Shown here: piece by piece, positions 1 to 8,100 of the stretch
Layout: each line of letters begins with the position of its first letter
Position numbering within the stretch: position 1 is the first letter of the stretch
Notes under the pieces: generated by a model
What the model was told of the DNA's origin: nothing
The model's database searches: none
What the model saw: only the letters and a program-made list of their open reading frames with translations
Made by a program: the position numbers and the translations under genes
NCBI GenBank assembly: GCA_046049705.1
Contig: JBJOQZ010000019.1
Location: forward strand, 1-14,712
Direction: 5' to 3'
DNA: 14,712 bases
DNA from: DALYDD01 sp046049705
Lineage (GTDB): Bacteria > Patescibacteriota > Minisyncoccia > Phycocordibacterales > CAIZLB01

Positions 1-1179
1 CTTATTCCGAAGTTACGGCTGCTTTTTTGCCGAGTTCCTTGAAGACCTCTCACCCGTTCGCCTTGGTCTACTCGACCTGATCACCTGTGTCGGTTTGCGG
101 TACAGTTTTCGTATAGATAAGCTTAGAAAATTTTCTTGGAAGCGTGCTTTGTACACTTATCAGGAGACGAATCCCCCACATCGCCGCTCCAATTGGAATC
201 GGTATTAAAACCAGTCTGCGGATTTACCTACAGAACTTCCTTGAGGCACGGGCCACCATCCAATAGGTGGCTGTACATACTACCCTTCGTCCTTCCATCG
301 CTCTATACGAAAGTCATGGAATATTAACCATGTGTCCATCGGGTTCGGTTCTCACCATCCCCTTAGGCCTGACTAACCCTTCGCTGATTGTCATAGCGAA
401 GGAAACCTTGATCTTTCGGCGTCGAGGGTTTTCACCTCGATTGTGGTTACTTGTGCCAACATTCTTACTTCTTGACGCTCCAGCATGGCTCACGCCTTTG
501 CCTTCAACGCAGACAAGAATACTCTCCTACCGCGTAAAATGTCCGAAGACAAATCACACCCTCAGTTTCGGTACTATGCTTTAGCCCCGATTATCTGTGG
601 CGCGGAATCTCTCGATGAGTGAGCTGTTACGCTATCTTTCAAGGGTTGCTGCTTCTAAGCAAACCTCCTCATTGTCAAAGAAATTCCACCACCTTAGTTT
701 GCACTTAGCATAGATTTAGGGACCTTAAATTGAGATCAAGGGCTGTTTCCCTTTTGACGAGTGGAGCTTCGCCCCCACCGTCTAACTGCCATGTTATTAA
801 TCTCTGGTATTCGGAGTTTGATAGGACTCGCGAGATTTCTCCCTGTCGAGTCCTTCCAGTGCTCTACCCCCAGAGGGAACACATGACGCTAACCCAAAAG
901 CTATTTCGGAGAGAACCAGCTATTACCAAGCTCGATTAGCTTTTCACTTCTTACCACAAGTCATCCGAAGGAGTTGAACGACCAACCGGTTCGGGCCTCC
1001 ATAGTTCTTTCGAACTACTTCACCCTGCTCATGGTAAGCTCGCTTTGGCTTCGGGTCTAATGCATACTACAATCGCGCTATTCACACTCGGTTTCCCTAT
1101 GGCTCCACCCTCGCGGGCTTAGCCGAGCAGTTTGCATTAACTCGTTGGCTCATTCTTCAATAGGCACGCCGTGACGGAC

Positions 1180-1233
1180 CCCACGCTAAGTACGATCAAA
1201 TATATTGCTATAAATTTTCATACTTAGCGTGGG
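1180..1233 (-). other. Enlarged 23S rRNA helix 25
   Basis: A perfect 13-bp inverted repeat (1180-1192 against 1221-1233, core CACGCTAAGTA) encloses a 28-nt AU-rich loop. It sits where E. coli has the short helix 25 hairpin, between the GTGCCT-type block and the conserved GAAACC block of domain I/II. Helix 25 is a known variable site of bacterial 23S rRNA, so this is a lineage-specific extension and not an intron with its own gene. Confidence 0.75.
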
Positions 1234-1295
1234 ACCCGCTCCGACTCCTTGTAGGCATATGGTTTCAGGTCTATTTCACTGTCCTCACCGGACTT

Positions 1296-1336
<41 letters not shown>

Positions 1337-1540
1337 TAACACATATTTAGCCTTAGCAGTTAGTTCTGCTGGATTCCCCCGAGCCATTCGTGTCTCGAGG
1401 TACTCAAGAGTAAGGACAAGAGATACTTCATTTTCATTTACAGGGCTATCACCTCCTTGGGCTGAACTTTCCAGTTCATTCAATTAATGAAGTATTTTGT
1501 AACTCTTTGAACATAAATGTCCGGTCCCTATCTTACAACC

Positions 1541-1617
1541 CCAAGCTATCCAATAGAGCAAAGTAATCTGTAACTTGCGTTACATCATACCGTGCTCCAT
1601 AGGAAAGCTTGGTTTGG
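1541..1617 (-). other. Expansion helix in 23S rRNA domain I
   Basis: Between the GAGCCCAAACC block and the GGGTTGTAAG block, where Firmicutes carry a short AAGC/GCTT hairpin, this rRNA has a stem of about 18 bp with a few mismatches (1542-1559 against 1592-1609). A nested GTAAC/GTTAC hairpin lies at 1570-1583. It accounts for several tens of extra nucleotides in the 5' domain. Confidence 0.65.
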
Positions 1618-2049
1618 GCTCTTCCCTTTTCGCTCGCCGCTACTTAGAGAATTGTGCACTTACGTGCTTGTTTTCTTTTCCTCTGGGTACTAGAATGTTT
1701 TACTTCCCCAGGTGCGCATCTAGATAAAACTAGACAAGGGCTCATGTCCCTTAGGTTTCCCCATTCAGAAATCTCCGGATCAAAGGTTGCTAGACACCTC
1801 CCCGAAGCGTATCGCCGTCATGCTGCGTCTTTCATCGCTGTGTTATGCCAAGGCATCCACCATATGCCCTTATATCTCCCATTAGGAAATATAAAGACCA
1901 CAATCACTTTTATTTGTTACCTGCTCACCATGTCACTTGAGAAGACATGGTGGCTATTGTTAGATGTAGTAAGTCGTACCCGGTTAGATACAATGTTTAC
2001 TACTTGGCTTCTCGCCCAATCTAACAACTCCACCTCTAACAAAAGACCC

Positions 2050-2093
2050 AGAAAAAAATTGAAAATGTACAGCTGAATAAATTCAACTGTACA
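2050..2093 (-). terminator. Terminator-like hairpin inside the 23S leader
   Basis: On the minus strand a TGTACAG/CTGTACA stem (2066-2072 against 2087-2093), extended by TGAAT/ATTCA with one mismatch, is followed by TTTTCAATTTTTTT. This resembles an intrinsic terminator, but the stem is AT-rich. It lies between the predicted promoter and 23S, so it must be read through for rRNA to be made, or it works as an attenuator or processing site. Confidence 0.35.
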
Positions 2094-2159
2094 GAAACAA
2101 AGTTCTGAAAGTTAGGATGGAATGAAGTTGTCAAATGACTCCTGATTTCTGAATTTCTA

Positions 2160-2273
2160 CGAAGTAAGATGCTGTTTTCTCTTAACGAGAAGACCGCTCT
2201 TTTTCAGAGCGGTCTTCTTAAATATGCCGTTGAAGGCCTTTTAAGATGTCGCTCTAAAAAATGTCTTACTTCG
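2160..2273 (-). ncRNA. Candidate structured RNA domain at the start of the 23S transcript
   Basis: Two perfect 10-nt arms (2160-2169 CGAAGTAAGA and 2264-2273 TCTTACTTCG) close a domain of 114 nt. Inside it is a perfect 13-bp GC-containing hairpin (2188-2200 against 2206-2218, five-base loop) and a smaller possible stem (GCC/GGC at 2226-2228 and 2235-2237, flanked by AT pairs). The predicted transcription start lies about 17 nt in front of the outer arm. I do not recognise it as a known family. It may be a processing or control element, or a separate small RNA. Confidence 0.35.
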
Positions 2274-2296
2274 CATATCTATACTGTGTAGTGGCT

Positions 2297-2324
2297 ATTA
2301 TACGCATAACATTAACCTTGTCAA
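2297..2324 (-). promoter_or_regulatory. Consensus sigma-70 promoter for 23S rRNA
   Basis: On the minus strand TTGACA (2319-2324) and TATAAT (2297-2302), both perfect consensus hexamers, are separated by 16 bp and point toward the 23S gene. Transcription would start near 2290. The strength fits a stable-RNA promoter, and its position behind the terminator at 2421-2469 makes the 23S gene an independent unit. Confidence 0.8.
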
Positions 2325-2420
2325 ATTCTTTGTTTAGTAAATAGACCTTATTATTAGCCATACAATTTAATGCATTTAAAGCCATCTTTAAAATATACGA
2401 TTGGGAGTATAAAAGTGCTT

Positions 2421-2469
2421 TAAAAATAAAGAAAAATGGGGCACGATGCCCCATTTTTCTTTATTTTTA
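2421..2469 (-). terminator. Bidirectional terminator, 23-bp perfect stem
   Basis: An uninterrupted 23-bp palindrome (2421-2443 against 2447-2469) has a three-base loop, a GGGGCA/TGCCCC core and long A and T tracts on the two flanks. It lies 25 bp after the stop codon of the MscS-like gene and separates it from the 23S promoter. Confidence 0.85.
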
Positions 2470-2494
2470 CAATCTATAACTGACCCAACTATAC

Positions 2495-3199
2495 CTAAGC
2501 GTTATTTCCAGGATAATTCTTCTCTGAAAAATCATGTGCCACCTTCTCAATGACTCGAGAAGCGAAATCACGACCTCCGAGACCAAATGCCAGCCCGAAA
2601 GAGACTGCAAGTGCTATGACGACTCCTGTAAACAAAGTGTTTACTAGAGATGCAGCAATACCAAGTTGAACCAATGCCGCAAGGATAGCAAAGACGATAA
2701 CCGCCCATTTTGTGAGGCGACCGAGCCCTTTAGCTTGTTTAACATGAGCGGCTGCAGCAGTTGCCACTACCACTTTTTGCAATGCATCTGCAACGACGGC
2801 AGCTACAAGTAGAATAAGTACAGCAATAACTACCTGTGGAAGATAGTCAATTACAATCGCTTGCATGAAGACTGTAACAGATGAAAGTCCGAGTACATCG
2901 AAGGCTGCGATAAGGAAGAGGACGATTACAAACCACTTCACTACCCCACCGACAAATGCACCAGTATTGAGATTGATCCCTCCTCTTTTGAGAGTTTTCT
3001 CAAGACCAATTTGGCGCATAGCATGATCGACTTTGACTGTATGAAATACTTTCTCTACAATTTTGCCGAGCAATGTTCCTGCGGCCCAACCTGCAACAAA
3101 AATAATAATTGAAAACAGGAGTTGTAAACCAAATTGTACGAAAGCTGGCCCTACTCCTATATATGCATTATTCAATGCGTCTCCCCATATTTGAAACAT
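2495..3199 (-). CDS. MscS-like small membrane protein (conserved TM-helix repeat type)
   Basis: This 234-residue protein is probably an inner-membrane protein related to small-conductance mechanosensitive channels. Hydrophobic segments lie at about 24-45, 84-104, 118-142, 162-183 and 187-208. The last contains GLAFGLGGRDFA (202-213), which resembles the pore-lining helix of MscS and the conserved TM-helix family (PF05552-like). The chain ends about 20 residues later, so the cytoplasmic beta and alpha/beta domains of true MscS are missing. It may form a minimal pore or an accessory membrane unit; ion conduction is not shown. The ATG at 3199 follows ACATAT and has no Shine-Dalgarno. An extended -10 lies upstream, and a strong terminator follows the stop. 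Confidence 0.8.
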   Translation of the reverse strand: MFQIWGDALNNAYIGVGPAFVQFGLQLLFSIIIFVAGWAAGTLLGKIVEKVFHTVKVDHAMRQIGLEKTLKRGGINLNTGAFVGGVVKWFVIVLFLIAAFDVLGLSSVTVFMQAIVIDYLPQVVIAVLILLVAAVVADALQKVVVATAAAAHVKQAKGLGRLTKWAVIVFAILAALVQLGIAASLVNTLFTGVVIALAVSFGLAFGLGGRDFASRVIEKVAHDFSEKNYPGNNA

Positions 3200-3205
3200 A
3201 TATGT

Positions 3206-3231
3206 AATTGATAATTGATAATTGATAATCG
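3206..3231. repeat. Short tandem repeat ATTGATA, about 3.5 copies
   Basis: Three perfect tandem copies of the heptamer ATTGATA followed by a partial copy lie in the 5' untranslated region of the MscS-like gene, starting 7 bp before its ATG and downstream of the -10 box. Copy-number change would alter leader length by multiples of seven. Confidence 0.8.
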
Positions 3232-3243
3232 AGACACAATTAC

Positions 3244-3249
3244 ATTATA
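3244..3249 (-). promoter_or_regulatory. Extended -10 promoter of the MscS-like gene
   Basis: On the minus strand TATAAT (complement of 3244-3249) is preceded by TGG, giving a perfect extended -10 (TGnTATAAT). No good -35 is visible at 17 bp. The start would be near 3237, leaving an untranslated leader of about 38 nt that contains the heptamer repeat. Confidence 0.6.
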
Positions 3250-3324
3250 CCATTTAGAAAAATGGGTTACACTCTAAAAAGATGATATTCCAATACGAGG
3301 TTATCTCGCCCCAGAAAGGGCAAA

Positions 3325-3903
3325 CTAAAACATGCCAATTCTATCTAGGACAATTTCATGTGGGTAATCCAAGACATCTCGAATCAATCTGTCTCCTACC
3401 CCAAGTCGATATTTGAAATCAGCGGCATCGAGTGCACAATATCGAATCTCACGTCCAACTTCTGCTTCAATATTTTTAATTACTGTATCAAGACTATTTG
3501 TCTTAATATTTTCAGCTACGATAAGCATATCGAGACGGCCTTCCCAAATCTCTTTAAAGAGCCCTGTCAGGATCAGTACTTTTACCCTACCCGCCTTTGA
3601 TATCTTTTTCAAAATTTCAGTCCGATTCAACAAACTTGTTTCGAGGAGTAATCGCTGGAATTCAGCAAGGAATGGAAACTTTTCATTGAGTAACCATGCA
3701 TTTTTATTATTTGCTTTCTTTGCTTTACGAATCAATTTGACATTATAGAGAAAAGCTAATTCACTCTTCAATTTATTGCTTGATACTTTTGAGCGTGCAG
3801 ATACCTCTTGATGTGTAAATGATACATGTGGATTAAATAGAAAGAGACGCATCAATTTGACACGTGAGCTGCCACCAAGGAGTTTTTCGAGGATGTTCTT
3901 CAT
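3325..3903 (-). CDS. Winged-helix protein with degenerate nucleotidyltransferase-like domain
   Basis: Counting from the chosen start, the protein has 192 residues. Residues about 10-75 look like a winged helix-turn-helix (SRVKLMRLFLFNP, then THQEVSARSKVSSNKLKSELAFL), suggesting DNA binding. Residues about 100-190 resemble the nucleotidyltransferase-like domain found behind such winged helices in CPR and archaeal proteins: a VKVLILTGLF strand, RLDMLIVAENI, an EAEVGREIRY strand and a final DVLDYPHEIVL segment. The usual catalytic GS and DxD are not visible; only Asp125 remains, so enzymatic activity is doubtful. It could be a regulator or a remnant of a MNT-type antitoxin. The ATG at 3903 is preferred over upstream in-frame ATGs (3909, 3921) because TGGTAAAAT ends 8 nt before it and would serve as its promoter. 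Confidence 0.7.
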   Translation of the reverse strand: MKNILEKLLGGSSRVKLMRLFLFNPHVSFTHQEVSARSKVSSNKLKSELAFLYNVKLIRKAKKANNKNAWLLNEKFPFLAEFQRLLLETSLLNRTEILKKISKAGRVKVLILTGLFKEIWEGRLDMLIVAENIKTNSLDTVIKNIEAEVGREIRYCALDAADFKYRLGVGDRLIRDVLDYPHEIVLDRIGMF

Positions 3904-3911
3904 ACCCATAT

Positions 3912-3920
3912 ATTTTACCA
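3912..3920 (-). promoter_or_regulatory. Extended -10 of a leaderless winged-helix gene
   Basis: On the minus strand TGGTAAAAT (TGn plus the TAAAAT box at 3912-3917) ends 8 nt before the ATG at 3903. Transcription would start at or next to that ATG. The same box and the same spacing occur in front of ftsK. Confidence 0.5.
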
Positions 3921-3929
3921 TATATACAC

Positions 3930-3974
3930 ATCATGCCGCCACCCTTTCGGGTGGCGGCATGATTAGCTTTTTTT
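3930..3974 (+). terminator. Strong 15-bp hairpin with T tract on the plus strand
   Basis: A perfect 15-bp stem (3930-3944 against 3949-3963, GCCGCCACCC core, TTTC loop) is followed on the plus strand by TAGCTTTTTTT. It lies between rplL and the winged-helix gene, both of which are on the minus strand. In the minus direction the hairpin is followed by GTGTATATA, which is not T-rich. It probably still ends or protects the rplJ-rplL mRNA, while the best-formed terminator faces antisense transcription. Confidence 0.7.
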
Positions 3975-4032
3975 AGCTCTGTGTCAGGATTGAATATACT
4001 ATCACCTTAACAGTCCCTAGGACTGATATGGC

Positions 4033-4452
4033 TTATTTCAATTCAACCTTAGCACCAGCTTCTTCGAGTTGCTTCTTAAGAGCTTCAGCATCTTCTTTCT
4101 TAACACCTTCCTTCAATACTGCAGGAGCGGCATCAACAAGATCCTTAGCTTCCTTAAGACCAAGACCGAGAACTTCCTTCACTACCTTGATTACAGCGAT
4201 CTTCTGTGCACCAGCATCAGCTAGGTTAACAGTGAAAGTTGATTTTTCTTCAGCAGCAGGACCAGCGGCAGCAGGACCAGCAACTGCAACAGCAGCAGCT
4301 GAAACACCAAACTTCTTTTCTAGGAATTTCACGAGCTCATGGAGTTCGAGAACTGACATTTTTTCGATTGCATCTACTACAGCTTTAAATTGAGCTGGAG
4401 TTTCAACAACTTCAGTTGCTTCTACTGCAACGTTTGTATTTTCTTCTGACAT
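4033..4452 (-). CDS. rplL: Ribosomal protein L7/L12
   Basis: This 139-residue protein forms the flexible stalk of the large ribosomal subunit that recruits and activates translation GTPases. An N-terminal dimerisation helix region (about 22-50, with VLELHELVKFLEKKFGV) is followed by an Ala/Pro/Gly hinge (about 52-68, VAVAGPAAAGPAA) and the globular C-terminal domain (about 70-139) with the conserved KIAVIKVVKEV, GLGLKEAKDLVD and EGVKKEDAEALKKQLEEAGA stretches. It is about 18 residues longer than E. coli L7/L12, all in an acidic N-terminal extension. The gap to rplJ is 46 bp and there is no Shine-Dalgarno. The usual next gene, rpoB, is not here. Confidence 0.97.
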   Translation of the reverse strand: MSEENTNVAVEATEVVETPAQFKAVVDAIEKMSVLELHELVKFLEKKFGVSAAAVAVAGPAAAGPAAEEKSTFTVNLADAGAQKIAVIKVVKEVLGLGLKEAKDLVDAAPAVLKEGVKKEDAEALKKQLEEAGAKVELK

Positions 4453-4498
4453 AAATATATTGTTAATTATTGATTAAATAAATTGAAAGGACGAGAGA

Positions 4499-4993
4499 TT
4501 ATGCAGATTGTCGCTTGTCTGCGATTGCATTGAGCGCCACCACAAATCCTTGAATTGGAGAATTGATGATATTGACGAACTGTGCGTACAACGTCTTTCG
4601 GTCTGGAATCGTAGCAATTGATTCCATATCTGACTTATTCTTGTATGTACCTTCAAAGATACCTCCAAGAATCGAAATACGTCCGTCAAGACTCTTTTGG
4701 AATGCATGAATTTCTCTTGCAGATGCCAATAGGTCTTCACTGTACACAAGTGCCACTTCACCGTTTAGTTCTGGAAGTTCGCCTGAAATCCCAGCCTTAT
4801 CCAATGCAAGTTTTGCGAGTGTTTTTTTCGCTACATAAAACCCTACACCTTGACCTCGTAATTGCTTTCGCACATTCGTCATTTCAAGAACAGTTACTTT
4901 GTGAAAATTCACAAAAGTGACTGATTTTGAGGATGAGAGAATTTGTGCAACATGTGCAACTATTTCTTGTTTTTTTGCTTTTGTAATTGCCAT
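4499..4993 (-). CDS. rplJ: Ribosomal protein L10
   Basis: This 164-residue protein is the stalk base: its N-terminal domain binds 23S rRNA next to the GTPase-associated centre and its C-terminal helix carries L7/L12 dimers. Family-typical stretches are KAKKQEIV at the start, VTFVNFHKVTVLEMTNVRKQLR (about 25-46, conserved N-terminal rRNA-binding region), VAKKTLAKLAL (about 54-64), and the ILGGIFEG and PDRKTLYAQFVNIINSPIQG regions. The C-terminal helix is short, as length would predict. It forms an operon with rplL. rplK and rplA, usually upstream, are absent and a lipase gene precedes it. Expression is probably controlled by the L10 leader and attenuator just upstream. Confidence 0.97.
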   Translation of the reverse strand: MAITKAKKQEIVAHVAQILSSSKSVTFVNFHKVTVLEMTNVRKQLRGQGVGFYVAKKTLAKLALDKAGISGELPELNGEVALVYSEDLLASAREIHAFQKSLDGRISILGGIFEGTYKNKSDMESIATIPDRKTLYAQFVNIINSPIQGFVVALNAIADKRQSA

Positions 4994-5017
4994 ATGTGTA
5001 TTGGTTTGAAAGGCATG

Positions 5018-5072
5018 AAAAAAGCCGACTAGACTGATATCACTGCGAGCAATGAGTATAGTCCGATCGGCT
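5018..5072 (-). terminator. Attenuator terminator in the rplJ leader
   Basis: On the minus strand AGCCGA/TCGGCT (5067-5072 against 5023-5028) closes a long imperfect stem. It is extended by AGTC/GACT-type pairs (5060-5063 against 5032-5035) and an apical hairpin (5041-5054), and is followed directly by TTTTTT. It ends only 25 nt before the rplJ ATG, behind the L10-binding-like fold, which is the usual place for an L10 attenuator. Confidence 0.75.
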
Positions 5073-5129
5073 ATTCAAAGGAGAGAGTTGCCAGTTATGG
5101 AAATACAGCTTTTTAGCTATTTTTCCCTT

Positions 5130-5186
5130 ACTGACGACTTCTACATAGGGCTTATTTGGTGCCTATGGTCTTTGAAGCCTTTCAGT
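5130..5186 (-). promoter_or_regulatory. Ribosomal protein L10 leader (autoregulatory RNA)
   Basis: On the minus strand three nested helices are visible: ACTGA/TCAGT (5182-5186 against 5130-5134), GCTTC/GAAGT (5174-5178 against 5137-5141, one G-U pair) and CATAGG/CCTATG (5162-5167 against 5144-5149). They are separated by asymmetric internal loops containing AAAGAC on one side. The AAAGACCATAGGCACC segment resembles the AAGACCGTAGGTG element that I recall from bacterial L10 leaders (kink-turn site bound by the L10-L12 complex). This is a match from memory, not a computed model hit. Excess L10 would favour the downstream terminator. Confidence 0.6.
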
Positions 5187-8100
5187 TAGAGATACTACCA
5201 TATCTTTCTGAAAATTCAAGCATATGAGCATTGAGGCGGGCAAAGAATATAAAAAGGTCTTTTACTTCACGAAGATAGACCTCAGTCTGTGATTTTCGAG
5301 TCTGCACTTTATACATCGGTAGCAGGTTAAATGGAAAGATTGATACATTCTTTGCAGTACTGAGAATGGAAGTATACCCTATCCCCAGTTCGCTCAATCT
5401 CTGCTCTGCAGATAAGCTCACTTCAAATATTTGCTGTAGATATTTTGATTGTTTAGTATTTAGACAATTTCCTCGGGACATCTCTTGTTGCAAAGCTTGA
5501 AATATTTTTTTGATATTGGAATATTCTTTTTGATACTTATTTTTTAAAGATATATTTTGTATTTGATCAAAAACAATCGGCACGGTTCCTATGTACTCCA
5601 CTAAGGGTTGTATGTATGTCCTGCACGCAGCAATGTGCTCAAGCGGAGTTGTTGTCGCGGTAGACATCGTCGTCGTGCCTGATTGGGTATTTTCTCCAGT
5701 AGATATAGGTGGCTCTGCATGATATATCGTACTCCCTATGGTTACTGTCTGACTTGAAGTATCAACATATCCTGTTGAGCCAGCTGGGATGATGATATTT
5801 TTAAATACCACATGTTGGACATTTTGTATTTCAGTTTTCGCCGCAGATTCATTTGTATATATAACTGGATGTTCACTCACAGTATACGAAAACGATGATC
5901 GTACATGCGCACTGCTTGATACCGTAATTATGTCCGGTACAGTCAGTGATGTGACAATAGTCTGATCCCCCATCAAATCAACACTACTCCCTGGTATATC
6001 ATCTATAATCTTAATTTGCCCATTATCGATTATTTTGCCAGTTGTTTTTTGTAGAGACTTAAATCCACCAAGCATATCTTTATCTAGAATGATTTGATAT
6101 ATCTTGCTTCGGTGATCTTTTTGGCGCTCTATATCTATAATATACGGTGTATTTACAGCAACTACACCCGAAACTAAAATCTGATTGATAATTTTCAACA
6201 AATCTTTTGATTCTAGGATATTTACATGTTTAATATTTGTCTTTTTAGATATATTGAGTGATTCGAGATTAAATAATACTTTATAACCAAGTCGATTAGA
6301 TATCGCATCTAGGATAACTGTCCCATCGCCATCTATTGAATATGTCGGAATGGCACTCACAGTCTTCTTCGGACAAATAATCGTGCAGATATTTGCATCG
6401 TACTTCATACCTGCGAGTGTCGGAATACCCACTCCTGCGATTGACCATATACGATACGTGCTATTGAGAGATGTAAATTCAGATTGCCATGTGGCTGATT
6501 GTGATACGTACTGACCTTTGAGTTTATCATCTTCAGATTTCAGCATATAAGGTCTTCCTATCACATCTCCAGTGTTTTTTATCTGTAGTATAGATCGTGC
6601 CCCCTCTTGACCTCTTGGAGGGATAAGTGACAATTCCTTAACCTTCTCTGAAAACCAATTGTATATAGCGGAAATTGAGGCTGGTAATCCAACCGCATAC
6701 TTTTCCTTCAAAAATATCAAATCAATTGCTCTAGCATATGCCTGTATAGGGAGAAGATGATAGATACTTGGCATATATTGAACAAAGCTGGCCATGGTCG
6801 CAGAAGTCAATACTATACCTTTAAGAATTTGCAGGTCATATCCATGGAGCAAAGCAAAAAGTGCAGAAGGTGCGCCCGTTTCAGGAACCGCCACAAGGAC
6901 TACTTTATCGATGAGGTAATCTTTGTGCTGTTGTTTTAGTTTTTTGAGAAGTTCTTTTGTGACCAAGCCTCCATAACTATGAGCCACAATAGATACTTTT
7001 CCAGAATACGACTCAGCAGCAAGTGTTTCGACTTGAATTATAAGATCATTTGTGACTATATCTTGTGGCGACTTTCTCCAATCATATCCATATTGAGCTA
7101 ATTCATATATCACACCTCCCTCTTTCATCTTTTGTATCTCTTGTAAAAAAGTGGTGTATATGGAATATACCGGAACTCCAGCAATACGAAGTTCTGACAT
7201 AATATCTTTTGCAAATACTTTTTTAGTTGCAGTACCTCCAACAGACATCTTGAGATAATTGATATGTGTACTACTAGATGGATCCCAGACTTTAAATTTT
7301 GATTGACCAGATATATCGGTATACAGTCTAGTGGCCTGAAGACCAGGGAAAAATAAAACCGATGAGCAACAGGGCTCATATGTGAAGCGTATATTTGAAA
7401 TACCTCCATTGAAGACAGACTGCGTCTGATCCGAACAAATACTTTCATTTACATTACCATTTGCAAAACTTTGATTAAAGATAGCGAACCATCTATTACA
7501 AGAAGTGAGAATAGTCTTATCTATAAAAAGAGTACTGGAAGAAAATATATTAAATACCGTATCTGATACTTGTGATGTGATCTTTGTGTACACAAAGGTA
7601 CTTGATGCATTATTAAATGTTTCAATGAGGGCTGGTCTATTTTGAATATATGCATCTGGAACCCTACTTACAATAGCACTATGTGATACCTCTAGCTGAG
7701 TATGATCATATACAGATATAATTGGCAGCATATGCTCAGCAGGCTCTAATCTGGTATCTTCAATTTGATTATTCGAAATAGAAATATCTGCCCTTCGATA
7801 CCCTTCAAGAAATAAATTGCCCTGAAACTTGATATTGATTGCAATTAGATTACCGCCATCAATTTGAAATGCGTACGTATTTGAATCCGAATTGATTATG
7901 ACAATATCTGAAGACGAACCAGAGACCGCTGATTGCTGATAACTTGGCTGTCTAGAATCTAGTTGAACACCCTTCTGTTCTAGGCCAATAAATATATTTC
8001 CTTTAGCATATATAGACCCATATGGCCCAAAATACACTTTTGATCCGAGAGGTATGTGCAGAGTGTCGTCGGCCCGTACATATACTTGTGAGTTGATAAA

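Larger units (their letters stand above)
1884..2290 (-). other. 23S rRNA 5' leader (no 16S, no tRNA)
   Basis: This stretch lies between the mature 23S 5' end and the predicted transcription start near 2290. It holds no coding frame that looks real, no tRNA and no 16S 3' end; the expected anti-Shine-Dalgarno block is absent. It contains a chain of inverted repeats: 1926-1952 (9-bp stem CACCATGTC/GACATGGTG), 1959-1972 against 1997-2003 plus 2019-2025 (three-part stem), 2066-2093, 2188-2218, and an outer pair 2160-2169/2264-2273. These could be RNase III processing sites, transcription-control elements, or both. No clear boxA sequence was recognised. Confidence 0.6.

Noticed and set aside
1884..2290. 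A possible tRNA in the 23S leader near 1959-2040.
   Set aside because: The stems do not form a cloverleaf and no TTCGA-type T-loop or anticodon arm is present.
2266..2454. A 62-codon minus-strand frame between 23S and the MscS-like gene.
   Set aside because: It begins inside the 23-bp terminator palindrome and runs over the 23S promoter.
4028..4393. Plus-strand frame opposite rplL.
   Set aside because: It is a Ser/Ala-rich shadow of the conserved L7/L12 gene.
5182..5184. Recoding of TGA as glycine, as in SR1/Gracilibacteria.
   Set aside because: TGA ends the lipase gene at a natural point before the L10 leader, and no in-frame TGA occurs in any conserved gene here.
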